Source: an uncultured Fluviicola sp.
GTDB taxonomy: Bacteria; Bacteroidota; Bacteroidia; Flavobacteriales; Crocinitomicaceae
Length of the DNA: 64,000 bases
Assembly: GCF_946478805.1 (NCBI RefSeq)
Contig: NZ_CAMLDC010000023.1
Location: 12,336-76,335 of the forward strand
Direction of reading: 5' to 3'
The position numbers were made by a program, and so were the translations under genes. The notes under the pieces were generated by a model. The model did not search any database, was not told where the DNA came from, and worked only from the letters and a program-made list of their open reading frames with translations. Shown piece after piece: positions 36,376 through 47,600 of the stretch (position 1 is the first letter of the stretch; each line of letters starts with the position of its first letter).

Positions 36376-39300
36376 AAAAATGGGGATTCATTCTGATTGC
36401 AATTTTGAGTGTTACAAATTCATTTTCACAGTCTTATCCTGAAGACCGGGAGAAGTTTGTAAAAGCAATCGTTTCATTGACAAGTGATTATTTGGATAAA
36501 GAGCAAAAAGACTTTTTGAAAGATGAATTTTCGGTAACCTTATTGAAATCGGCAGACTTTCCTGATAAGTATTTTTCCAAGATGGTTGCTACCTGCAATT
36601 TAATGGAAAGTAAGCGTTTGAAACCGTATCCGGAAATTTACAATTACGTGTTTTCGGTTTATTCGTTTGTAAAAAATAAACAGCCTGAATCTTCTTTTTC
36701 AGTATGGCATAATTCGGTAGATAAATTGTTAGATGCTAAAAACGTCAATAAGTTCAAAGATTTCATTGAATTGTCAGCTGGATTTTTCTCTAAAGGAATG
36801 CTTGCGAATTCTTCCAATGAAGAATGGTATTACTATGGATCTTACGTTTTTGAATTCACTGATAAACCCATTATTCGATTTACAAACGGTCGCCTGGTTT
36901 GTGGGTTCCCAAACAAAAGTGCAAAAAGAGAGGAAGCTCGTTTTTTAGATTCTCTTGTCGTTTATAATACCAGTGGGACCTATGATCCGATATTAAAAAA
37001 ATGGATTGGGCAAGGTGGAAAAGTAAACTGGGTGAAAGTTGGATTGAAAGAAAATGAAACATTTGCAGAGCTTGGCAATTACGACGTTTCAATGAAATCT
37101 AATTTTATCAAGGCAGATACTGTTTCTTTGACAAGTCCTTTTTTTCCCGGAAAGAAAATCAAAGGAACTTTAAATGAACGGGCTTTCCGTATTATTCGTG
37201 AAGCAGATCGAAATTATCCCCAGTTCATTTCATTCGAAAGAAAGCTTTCCATCGCAAATGTACTTCCCGATATGGATTATGTGGGAGGTTTTTCATTGCA
37301 AGGAGCTAGTGTTATTGGAATCGGTAACGCAACCGAATTGGCTCAATTGACCATCAAAAGGAATGGAAAGAAATTCCTGGTGGCAAAAACGCAATACATT
37401 GCCATTGAGCCGACTAAAATCGTTTCAAATATCACTCAAACCACCTTGTATGTTGGGGAAAAAGATTCCATCACGCATCCGGGAGTTGGTTTCGTCTATA
37501 CCAAGGATTCGAATATGGTCGAATTGAATAGAGGGAAATCGGGAGTTTTACAATCAGCATTTACAGATTCGTATCACCAATTGGAATGGTATGTTCAAAA
37601 AGTGACCTGGAAAAGAACAGAGAATGATTTGTTGTTTACTTACGAATTCGGGACAAGTCAGGAACAACGAATTGCCCGCTTTGAGTCTATGAATTTCTAT
37701 GACGGAAGATTGTATGATCGTTTGCAAGGAATGGAACAGGTTCATCCACTTGCAGCTTTGTATAATTACTGTTACAAGTTTGATGAATTCACATTGACCG
37801 AAGGAAAAGCTGCTACTGCACTTGGTAAAACGGTTGAACAGGTAAAATCTCAATTGTTGGATCTGGCATCCTATGGATTTATCAGTTATGACACTGAAAA
37901 CAAGATCGTGAAGGTGAATCAGAAGACCAAAGTGTTTATCGAGGCAAGATCCGGGAAACGTGATTATGATAACCTGATTTTTGTTTCAGATATGCGTCCG
38001 AAACAGAAATTTTCACCGGAACAACTGAAAGATAACCCTTATCTGCAGAAAATTGCATCACAGGATTCCATTTTGAGTATCAAGAGAAGATCGATACCGA
38101 ACTTTGGAAGAATGAGCCTGGGAAGTATGGAGATTGCTTTGGAAGCAGTGGACCGTGTAACCATTTCCGATGCACAGGGTTCATTTGTTCTACCTGACAA
38201 TGCACAAGTGAAAGTAAGTAAGAACAGAGACTTCAAATTCACAGGATGGGCTTCTTCCGGGAAATTCGAGGTGCATACCTTGGAAGCAAACTACACCTAT
38301 GAAGCCAATAAAATTAACTTGATTAAAACAGATAAGAGTTACTTCCGTGTGAAACCGCTTTCTCAAGCAGACGGGAATAAATCGATTGCACTTGGTTCTG
38401 CAGTAAATGGGATTGTTGGGGAAATCGTTGTAGATGATCCGACAAACCGTGCCGGAATGAAGAAAGAGATTACAAAATATCCGATTTTGAAATCCGTGAA
38501 ACCGTCCAAAGTATATTATAATCAAGAGGATTTGTTTAAAGGCGCTTATGATTCGGCACGTTTTTATTATACCTGTGTTCCATTCGAAATGGATAGTTTG
38601 GATAACTTCTCGGAGAAATCATTCCGTTTGAAAGGAGAATTGGTTTCTGCCGGAATTTTCCCGGTAATCAAGGAAGATCTTCGGATCATGCCGGATTACT
38701 CGCTTGGATTCAGTACGGTTGCGCCACCGGAAGGACATGTTTTCTACGGAACAAAAGCAGTCTATAAAAACAAGATCGTGTTGTCGAACAACGGATTGCA
38801 GGGAGCCGGAATCATCAACTTCATTCATTCCACTTCCGATTCGAAAGCATTCACCTTTTTACCGGATTCGACCTTGGGGTATGCGAAGTTTGAAAACAAA
38901 CCGATTGAAGCAGGTGTGCAATTTCCGGATGTGAAATCACCGGATGCATTTATTACGTATGTTCCAAGACAAAACGTCTTGAAAGCATCTTCCACTATGG
39001 AGAACGAATTGACCTTCTTTAACGGGGAAGCTAAAATGAAAGGAACTGCGATCGTTCAGCCGACCGGAATGACCGGGTATGGAATCATTTCTATGCAAAA
39101 AGCAAATTTGGGTTCTGATGCATTTAAGTTTAAACGCTACGATATTTTCTCCGATACCTCTGTTTTCAATCTCAAGAATCCGTATCCGGAAGAAGGGGAA
39201 AGTCCGCTCGCATTCTCATCCAACAATGTCAATGCACACATTTCATTCAAAGATCGCAAAGGTGATTTTAAATCGAATGACGGGGAAGAATTGAAAACAT

Positions 39301-40988
39301 TCCCGGTGATCAAGTATGCTGCAAAAGTGGATATCTTCACCTGGTTGATGGACCAGGACGAGATGGAATTGTCTAAGAAAGGCGGCGGCGGTGGTTCCGG
39401 AGATATCAACATCAATACGGATTTGAATCTCGCTTCACCGAATATGTTCTCGATCCATCCGGATCAGGATTCCCTGCAATTTGCAGCTCCGAAAGTGAAA
39501 TTTTCCATGAAAAACAAAGTGTTGTACTGTAGTAATACCACATTCATCGATGTGGCGGATGCCCGTATTTATCCGGATAGTGCGAAGGTGACCATTCACA
39601 AGAATGCAGTGATGGAACCGTTGTTGAATTCGAAGATCGTTGCCAATTACGTTACCAAGTACCACACTTTCCTGAATTCGAAAACAACGATTTTGGCAAG
39701 AAGAAAATACAATTCGGAAGGAGATTATCCGTATTACGATGCAGATTCTACCCGAACGTTGATCCACATGGATAAGATCGGTGTCGATTCAACATACCAG
39801 ACATTTGCCAATGGAACCGTGAAAAGTGAAGCAGGATTCAAGTTGAATAAGTACTTCGATTACTACGGTGCGATGAACGTGAAAGCAGCGAATCCGTTGA
39901 TCAGCTTCTCAGGTGCAACGCGTATCAATCACAATTGCGAGAAATTTGCGAAAAGCTGGATGTCGTTCTCGGCAGAGATCGACCCTAAGAACATCCAGAT
40001 TCCGGTTACTCCGAATATGAAGACATTGGATGGACAAGCGATTGCTGCGGGGATCGTCTGGAGGGATTCCCGTCAGAAAGATTCCATTCGCCTGTACCCG
40101 ACATTCCTTTCTTCCCTGGAAGATCCGAATGATCCGATTTTCATCACAGCTTCCGGAGTGTTGCAGTATGATTTCTCATCCAAGGAGTTCCAGATCGGAC
40201 CAAAAGAGAAATTGCTGAACCGCAATGAACCGGGTAACTTTATTTCATTGCATACAGAAAGTTGTTCAATGAATGGAGAAGGAAAGATCAATATGGGAAT
40301 GGATTACGGGGACGTAACGGTAGATGCTATCGGAACGGTTTCTTACAATCAGCAAAGCGGACAAACAGATGTAAATGCGACTTTGAAATTGAACATGCCG
40401 ATGGATAAAGGTGTTTTCGAAAGTATGGGCCAGCGCATTGTAGATTATGAAGGTTCAAAACCACTTTCGTTCGAAACGACAAATATTGAACAGGCTCTAT
40501 TGATGTGGAGCGACCGTAAGACAGCAGATAAGATCAAATCCGATTATACGCTTTCCGAAGATAAAAAAGTGAAGCGTTTACCGGATGAAATGGAAAAATC
40601 GATCGTGATTACGGGAGTTCATTTGAAAAATATCCCGATATCAAAAGACATCCGTGGATTGATGTCCAGCCTGGAAGGGGCTGCTATCGTGAACTTATAC
40701 GGAAAACCGGTTATGAGACAAGTGGTGTTCCGTGCGGCTTTTGAACAGATCTACTCTTCAAACGGTGACAATTTCACGATGATGATGCAGGTTCCGGGAG
40801 GACCGGATTACTTGTTGAATTATACCATGTTGAAAAAAGATGGGACATTGAATATCATTACAAGTGATTCGGAACTGGCAAATGCAATTAATGCGATCAA
40901 GGAAGATAAACGTAAAACAAAAGGATTCATCTATCAAATCTCAACAAATAGCGTGTATTTAGGCAAACTAAATGCTATTTTTGAATAA
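36372..40988 (+). CDS. Very large exported protein of unknown function
   Basis: A 1538-aa protein with a signal peptide (MKKWGFILIAILSVTNSFSQ). The N-terminal 200 residues are helical; from there on it is dominated by beta strands with repeated small loops such as DSYHQLEWYVQKVTW and DSLVVYNTSGTYDPI. A Gly-rich linker (KKGGGGGSGDININ) lies near residue 1010. I recognise no enzyme motif, sorting domain or lipobox. The size and strand pattern suggest a periplasmic or surface scaffold. It is coupled to prmA by a 4-nt overlap and to plsY by a 1-nt overlap, so it is translated within the tpiA-prmA-plsY run. Confidence 0.82.
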   Translation: MKKWGFILIAILSVTNSFSQSYPEDREKFVKAIVSLTSDYLDKEQKDFLKDEFSVTLLKSADFPDKYFSKMVATCNLMESKRLKPYPEIYNYVFSVYSFVKNKQPESSFSVWHNSVDKLLDAKNVNKFKDFIELSAGFFSKGMLANSSNEEWYYYGSYVFEFTDKPIIRFTNGRLVCGFPNKSAKREEARFLDSLVVYNTSGTYDPILKKWIGQGGKVNWVKVGLKENETFAELGNYDVSMKSNFIKADTVSLTSPFFPGKKIKGTLNERAFRIIREADRNYPQFISFERKLSIANVLPDMDYVGGFSLQGASVIGIGNATELAQLTIKRNGKKFLVAKTQYIAIEPTKIVSNITQTTLYVGEKDSITHPGVGFVYTKDSNMVELNRGKSGVLQSAFTDSYHQLEWYVQKVTWKRTENDLLFTYEFGTSQEQRIARFESMNFYDGRLYDRLQGMEQVHPLAALYNYCYKFDEFTLTEGKAATALGKTVEQVKSQLLDLASYGFISYDTENKIVKVNQKTKVFIEARSGKRDYDNLIFVSDMRPKQKFSPEQLKDNPYLQKIASQDSILSIKRRSIPNFGRMSLGSMEIALEAVDRVTISDAQGSFVLPDNAQVKVSKNRDFKFTGWASSGKFEVHTLEANYTYEANKINLIKTDKSYFRVKPLSQADGNKSIALGSAVNGIVGEIVVDDPTNRAGMKKEITKYPILKSVKPSKVYYNQEDLFKGAYDSARFYYTCVPFEMDSLDNFSEKSFRLKGELVSAGIFPVIKEDLRIMPDYSLGFSTVAPPEGHVFYGTKAVYKNKIVLSNNGLQGAGIINFIHSTSDSKAFTFLPDSTLGYAKFENKPIEAGVQFPDVKSPDAFITYVPRQNVLKASSTMENELTFFNGEAKMKGTAIVQPTGMTGYGIISMQKANLGSDAFKFKRYDIFSDTSVFNLKNPYPEEGESPLAFSSNNVNAHISFKDRKGDFKSNDGEELKTFPVIKYAAKVDIFTWLMDQDEMELSKKGGGGGSGDININTDLNLASPNMFSIHPDQDSLQFAAPKVKFSMKNKVLYCSNTTFIDVADARIYPDSAKVTIHKNAVMEPLLNSKIVANYVTKYHTFLNSKTTILARRKYNSEGDYPYYDADSTRTLIHMDKIGVDSTYQTFANGTVKSEAGFKLNKYFDYYGAMNVKAANPLISFSGATRINHNCEKFAKSWMSFSAEIDPKNIQIPVTPNMKTLDGQAIAAGIVWRDSRQKDSIRLYPTFLSSLEDPNDPIFITASGVLQYDFSSKEFQIGPKEKLLNRNEPGNFISLHTESCSMNGEGKINMGMDYGDVTVDAIGTVSYNQQSGQTDVNATLKLNMPMDKGVFESMGQRIVDYEGSKPLSFETTNIEQALLMWSDRKTADKIKSDYTLSEDKKVKRLPDEMEKSIVITGVHLKNIPISKDIRGLMSSLEGAAIVNLYGKPVMRQVVFRAAFEQIYSSNGDNFTMMMQVPGGPDYLLNYTMLKKDGTLNIITSDSELANAINAIKEDKRKTKGFIYQISTNSVYLGKLNAIFE

Positions 40989-41611
40989 TGAACTGGACTG
41001 ATTTTTTATGGGCTATACCTGCATATTTTTTAGGATCGATACCAACAGCGGTTTGGGTAGGTCGCGCAAAATATGATTTGGATGTAAGGGAACACGGGAG
41101 TAAAAATGCAGGAGCAACAAATACCTTCCGTGTACTTGGAAAAAAAGCAGGTAGAGTCGTACTGACTATTGATATTTTAAAAGGAATGCTGGCAGTACTC
41201 TTGCCGTTTTTTGTACTGCCGGTTGAATTTTCCGATCCTCATTTGACGCACATCCAGTTGGTAGCTTCTTTCCTGGCGGTTTTGGGACATGTTTTTCCCA
41301 TTTTTGCCGGATTTAAAGGAGGGAAAGGTGTGGCAACTTCTTTGGGAGTAATCGTCGGATTGCAACCATTGGCTGCGGGGATTTGCCTCATTGTATTTTT
41401 AATTGTCTTCATTACGACACAATATGTGTCATTGGGATCGATCAGTGCAGCAGTCGTGTTTTCATGTTGTTTGTGGTTATTTCCAATAAATACGCTCGCT
41501 TTACCTATCTTTGGGTCTGTGTTGGCGTTCATTGTGATCTTTGCCCATCGTAAAAATATCAAGCGATTATTGGATGGGACAGAAAGCAAAATGAACCTTT
41601 TTAAGAAATAA
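40988..41611 (+). CDS. plsY: Glycerol-3-phosphate acyltransferase PlsY
   Basis: A 207-aa integral membrane enzyme that transfers acyl groups from acyl phosphate to glycerol 3-phosphate, the first step of phospholipid synthesis. The three conserved loops are visible: GSIPTAVWVGR, HGSKNAGATNTFRVLG, and HVFPIFAGFKGGKGVATSLGV. Five to six hydrophobic segments cover the rest. The ATG shares one base with the stop of the 1538-aa gene (TAATG). Confidence 0.97.
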   Translation: MNWTDFLWAIPAYFLGSIPTAVWVGRAKYDLDVREHGSKNAGATNTFRVLGKKAGRVVLTIDILKGMLAVLLPFFVLPVEFSDPHLTHIQLVASFLAVLGHVFPIFAGFKGGKGVATSLGVIVGLQPLAAGICLIVFLIVFITTQYVSLGSISAAVVFSCCLWLFPINTLALPIFGSVLAFIVIFAHRKNIKRLLDGTESKMNLFKK

Positions 41612-41632
41612 GCGTATTGCCTCTAAAACAAG

Positions 41633-44600
41633 ATGTTGAGCTTGAAGTCATTTAAAATTGTAAATGGTTGGTTACTACTATTTCTGTTTGTTCAAACAGC
41701 TTGTAGTTCCTTTGCTCAAGAAACCGAAGCCGATTTAAAGCTGAATGCCGATAAACTCTTCAATTCGGAACAATTTGTCGGGGCAACTCCTCTTTTTTCC
41801 CATCTCATCGCACTCAATCCGAGATCTACCGAATACAACTACAAATACGGGACTTGCCTGCTTTTTAATTCACTAAAAAAACAAGACGCATTCAAATACC
41901 TGAACTATAGTATCACTGACCCTTCCATTGCCCCGGAAGCTTATTTCTACTTGGGAAAAGCGTATCACCTGAATTTCCAGTTCAACGAAGCAATTAAGAA
42001 TTACAACATTTATATTCAAAAAAGCGGGGGGAAACCCAATCCCAATTTTGATACTGATCGCCAAATCGAGATGTGTCAGAATGGAAAGAAATTACTCACG
42101 ACGATTTCGGACCTGGTGGTTCTGGAAAAAAAGGAAATTGAATATGCTTCTTTCTTTCGCTTGTACAACCTTTCCAATATCGGTGGGGTCATCCTTATTA
42201 CAGCCGAATACCAAACAAAAATCGATAAGAAGAAAAACCATACGCCGCTGATTCATTTCCCGGATAAGGCTCAAACGGTTTATTATTCTTCTTACGGAGA
42301 ATCGGATAAGGGAAGCATGGATATTTATTGCAGGAAAAGATTGCCCGATGGAAAATGGGGACTTCCGGCTTTGGTTCCCGGGAACGTGAATACCAAATTC
42401 GATGAGGATTTCCCATACTTGAGCCCGAATGGGGAGTACTTGTATTTCTGCTCCAAGGGACATAATTCCATGGGTGGATTTGATGTTTTCCGTTCTAAGT
42501 TTGATCCGGAAAATGGTTCTTTCGGTTTGCCGGAGAATATGGATTTCGCGATTTCTTCTCCTGACAATGATTTATTTTATGTGGTTGACTCATTGGAAAA
42601 GAATGCCTATTTCGCTTCCGCACGCCAAAGTGAGAATGGAAAGATCCATGTCTACAAAGTTCGTGTGGATCGCGTTCCGTTGCAATTGGCTATTGTCAAA
42701 GGTCAGTTTTTTTCATCGATTAACCCGGATAACAAAAAAATCTCGATCAAAGTTGTGGAATTGGCTTCCGGAAATGAGATCGGGGTTTTCAGATCGAACG
42801 ATAAGGGGAATTACCTGATCACCTTCCCGAAAGGAGGGAAATATACTTATGAAATCACGGTTGATGGAAGCACCAGTGTGCATAAGTCGCAGGTGAACAT
42901 TCCGTTCCTGAAAGAATTCAAACCTTTGAAGCAAAAGATCCAGGAGGAATTGCTGGATAAGGAAGACGTGGTGCGGGTGGTTGACCAGTTTAACGAAGAA
43001 GTGGATGATGCACAGGGAATTTTGGCTGAAGTGATTCGTGCACGAGCCGAATTGAATGTGAATGCGGGAAGTTTCGATATCAATGCACTGGATTCACAGA
43101 AAGAGAATAAGAAGGTATTGGCTGATATCGGGTTGGAAGGTGCTTCGAATTCCGAGATCATTTCCAAGTTTGAAAAAATTCAGCAAAAGCAGGAGGAAAA
43201 AGTTGATGGATTGACACGTTTGGAAACCGGTTCCTTGGTTGCAATCCTGGAAAAGGCCGAACAGGTGGAAGCCTTACAGGCTGAGGTGAAAAAAGATGTT
43301 GCCAAAGCAAATGCTGCCGGAACGAACACAGAAAAGAATGACATTCTTTTAGCGGCAAATGACAAAGTGTCCAAGATTATAGAGTTGAAGGAAGAAATTC
43401 AGCGGATTGACGGATTTGTAGACAGTATTTCAAAGCTCATTCCAAAGGAACAGGAAAAACTGAAATCGATCACGGAGCTTAAGGAGGTTGTAAGCAAATC
43501 GGTGGTTGATGAGAAATACGATCAACTCAAGGATGCGGTTATCGCGAAAGCAGATTTGGTAAAAAGCATTGAGAATGAAAAAGAATCGCATCCGGTAGAT
43601 CATTTGCTCGCCCAGAATGAAAGTCTTGGAAAGCAATCGGAGCAATTGAAGAAACAACTGAATTCATATAAAGAGAGCGATTCCCAATTAGATAAGGAAA
43701 TAGCAGCGCTTAAAACCGAGCTTGCGGATGCCAAAGCAAAAGACCAGCCCGCTATCCAGTCCAAAATTGATTCGAAAGAGTCTGAAAAACAATTGGTTTC
43801 CGAAGAAGTAAAGCGCTTGGATACAAAAGTGACGGATTTACAGAAGAAGGAAGTCTCAAATACCAAGCAGATTACATTTATCAATAATTTACAGCATACG
43901 AACGACAATAAAACCGCTACAAAAGCGGAAGCTGATGCAAAAGTGGATGCGATCAATTCAAACAATGTACGTGCATTGGAAGCATACGTGAAGGAACAAT
44001 TCAAGTCCATTGATACGACACAAATTACAGCGCGGACAAATGATGTGCTTGCCGAGGAATCAAAAACACGTGTGGAGGGATTTGAAAAGGATTATTCCAT
44101 GGCACAAGAGGCGGTGGACCAGCAAACTGATCTGACACACGAAGAAAAAGTGGCTCTGAAAGTGAAGAACAATGAGCAACTGGATAAGAAATTGGTTCAG
44201 GAGTTGACGAAGATCGAGGAAGGATTGGCTAAAAATCCAACTGATGCGAAACTGATCGACCAGAAAACAAAAGTACTTACTGCTAAAACGGAAAATGCGA
44301 AAAAGAAGGAGACTATTCTTTCCGAATCCCAACTTCCTGTCAATACATCAACTACTCCGGAAAAGGAATTGACGGCACTGATGCCGGATTACGATACGGA
44401 ACTGAAAACAGCAGGGAACAATTCGAACACAGAGGAGCGTTTGAAGGCTCAAAACAAAGTGGATGAGAATCTGCTGGACCAGGTAGACAAAGAACTGGAC
44501 CAGGTGTATGAAGCCTTGACAAAAGATCCGTTGAATCAGAAGCTCCAGGACAAAAAGGAAGCGTTAACGACCTTGAAGAAAGACAAAGAATCCAGTGTCA

Positions 44601-47600
44601 AAGAACGCCAGGAGAAATTGGATGAACTGGAATCGAATCAGAATGAGTTGGTTGCGGCTGTAACGATTGAAAAGGAATTGACGCAGATTGCACCGGATTA
44701 CGAGGAAGAAAAGAAAGCGATCGGTGAGAAGAATGGTTTAGGAGAACTGAAGGCTTTGAACCAGTTGGAAACCAAAACGGTGGCATCCATTGAGAAAGAA
44801 TTGGTAAACCTGGAAACCTTGAAAGATGCGGTGAGTGCAAAACGCAAAGAGGTATTGCAGGATCTGAAAAAGCAGTTTGAAGAGAACATTGTTTCCCGTA
44901 CGGAAGAAATAAATGCATTGACTGCAACAGCGGTTGTTGATCCGAAGAATACGGATAAGGCTGATTTGGTGAAGGAACTTCAACCGGCTTATGAAGAGAA
45001 TGTTGCTAAGATTGAAGCAAGCACTTCTACTTCGGAAGAAAAAACAAAGCTGATCATCGCAGAAGAAGTGAAGTTGCTGGAAGCAATCAGGGACGAACAG
45101 GATAAGGTGAAAAAAGTGATCGGGAAAAACCCGACAGATTCCGTTTCAATTAATAAACTGATTGACCTGAACGGATTGGAAACCATCCACGATTCGAAAC
45201 TGGACGAACAGAAACAAACAGCAATTTCCCAGGCGAAAGCCAAATTGAAGGATGAACAGGTCAGACAGGAAATACTTCCGACGTATCAGACTTTAAGTAC
45301 GGATGAAATTCAGAACCTGGGTAAGAAAGACGCGGAAGAAAAACTGGCCGAAGAAAAGAAATTACAAGTTGCAATTGAAAAGCAGATACAGGCAAATACC
45401 AAAGCATTGGAAAAAGGGTTTTCTGCGGATAGAATTGCTGAGAACCAGGTGTTGGCTGATTTGTTGCAGCAATCCGGGGAAACGGAAGAGGAATTGAAAG
45501 CTTCTGCTAGCAAAACTCCTGTTGAAACTACCAACAAGGATGTGGCAAGCCTCGAAACCGTATTGGGCAGCGAATATTCCTTTGCAATGACGCAAAAACC
45601 GGCAACGAAGGAAGAAGGAGTGAAACAACTGCAAATTCTAAATGAATTGTCGGAAAGTATCGAATCCAAACTCGATGAGGAGAAGCGTTCCGAATCACCG
45701 GATTCAAAGAAGATCAACCAATTGGAAAAACAATTGGAAGAGATCCGGACAAGAAAAGGAGTTGTGGAGGCGGAAACACCTGAACCGGTTGCCGTCAAAA
45801 CGGTTGTTTCGGAAAACCCGGCAGCTGATTTGGCGAAATTGAAAACCGAAGAAAATGAATTGAAGGGCCAACTTGCAACAGCTTCAACTAAGGATAAGAC
45901 AGAAATTGAGAAGAAGTTGGCGGTTAATAAAGAAGCACAACAGAAAACGGAGACTGTCATCCAGGAAAAAAACATCCTTGCATTGGGGAATACCACTGCA
46001 GTGAAAAAACAAACCCTGGAAGCTGTTTCAACTTCAGATCCGCTTAAGAATGTGGTTTTGAATCGTGTTTCTGCCACAAACAACTCCAAGGATCCTATTC
46101 TTGAAAAAACGAGCCAGGTAACCTTATTGGATGCAACGACTGAATACCTAAATGGTCAGAAGATTTTTGAAGAGACCAAACTGGCTGTTCAGACCGAAAC
46201 GGCTTTAAAGGAACAGAAACGGCGCTTTTCAATCGAGATCGGTGAAATAGAAAGTGAACTTCAAAAAGCCGATTTGGAACCGAAACGGGCAGAAGAATTA
46301 AAAAATCAGAAAAAGACACTCGAAGATGCAGTTGCAAAGATTGATCAGCAAATAACGGCAATCGGGAAAGAGAAGACGTATGACTTGATAAATGATCCTG
46401 CATTGACAAAAACCGTTTCCGTTGCGGAAGAACAAGCCATCGCTTCAAACAAGGACTATCCGAAATTGCGTGAACAGCAGCAAGAGATCAATCGTTTGAA
46501 AGAAGATGTGAACCGGACTAAGCTCGAACTGGAAGAAAAACGGAAAGAGTATGTCGAGACAAAAAATCCGGCGGACAGGGCTGAGCTTCAAACTGAAATT
46601 CAACAGTTGTCCAATGAATTGAATGCAAAGGTTCGTGAAATTGCTCAAAAGGAAAGTGCATTGAATTCGGCATTGGATGGAGTAGAGAGTGACAAAGAAG
46701 CTTGGAAAAATGTATTGACACGTGAGATTCAGCCAAAATCAAGTGTTTCAACCGGTATTGCTGAGGTTCTTGCTCCGGAAGTTGGAAATGGATTTGAAAT
46801 TAAAAAGGAAAACCCTACAGAAACACGCGTAATTAAAAAAGTGATTCCGCTTGGATTGAAAGCACCGACAGGATTGGTTTACCGGGTTCAAGTCGGGGCG
46901 TTTGCAAAACCGATTCCGGAAGACCTATTCAAGGAGTTCACACCGGTTACAGGTGAAAAATTGGATAATGGGATCACACGCTACCTGGCGGGTTATTTCG
47001 GAAATCGCCAAAAGGTACTGGATGCGCAACAAGATATCCGTGCGTTGGGTTATAAGGACGCTTTTGTGGTGGCTTATTGTGATGGGAAACGAATCAGTTT
47101 GGCAGAAGCGCGGCAATTGGAAGACCAGGGACTGTGCAAACCGATGCGCCAGGATTCCATCGTAATGGAGGTGATTCAGAATGCAATTGCACAACTTCCT
47201 TTGGATACGATTGCAAAATACAAAACGGAACCGAAAGTCTCCGACTATAACAAAGCTCCCGGAGCAGTTACGGCTATCGCAATCGAGGAAATCAAAGGAT
47301 TGTTCTATACAGTGCAGGTCGGGGTTTATAACCGCCCGGCAACCAAAGAGCAATTGCACGACATCAATCCCTTGGTGACACGTCGTTTGGAAAATGGACA
47401 GATCCGCTATTCGACCGGGACTTTCCGTTCGGTGGATGAAGCGCGGCCAAAGAAAGCGGAAGCTGTAGAGAAGGGTGTTTCGGATGCATTTATTACGGCT
47501 TACTTCAATGGAGAGCGCATTTCCCTACAGGAAGCCAAAAAACTGTTGACGGAGCGAGGAGAAGCCATTTTGTTCAAGGAGCAGGAATTGCCGAAAGTGT

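Noticed and set aside
45310..46089. A 259-aa reading frame on the minus strand inside the giant gene
   Set aside because: Its Ser/Phe-rich composition is the mirror of the Lys/Glu/Thr-rich coiled coil on the other strand; no family signature and no start signals.
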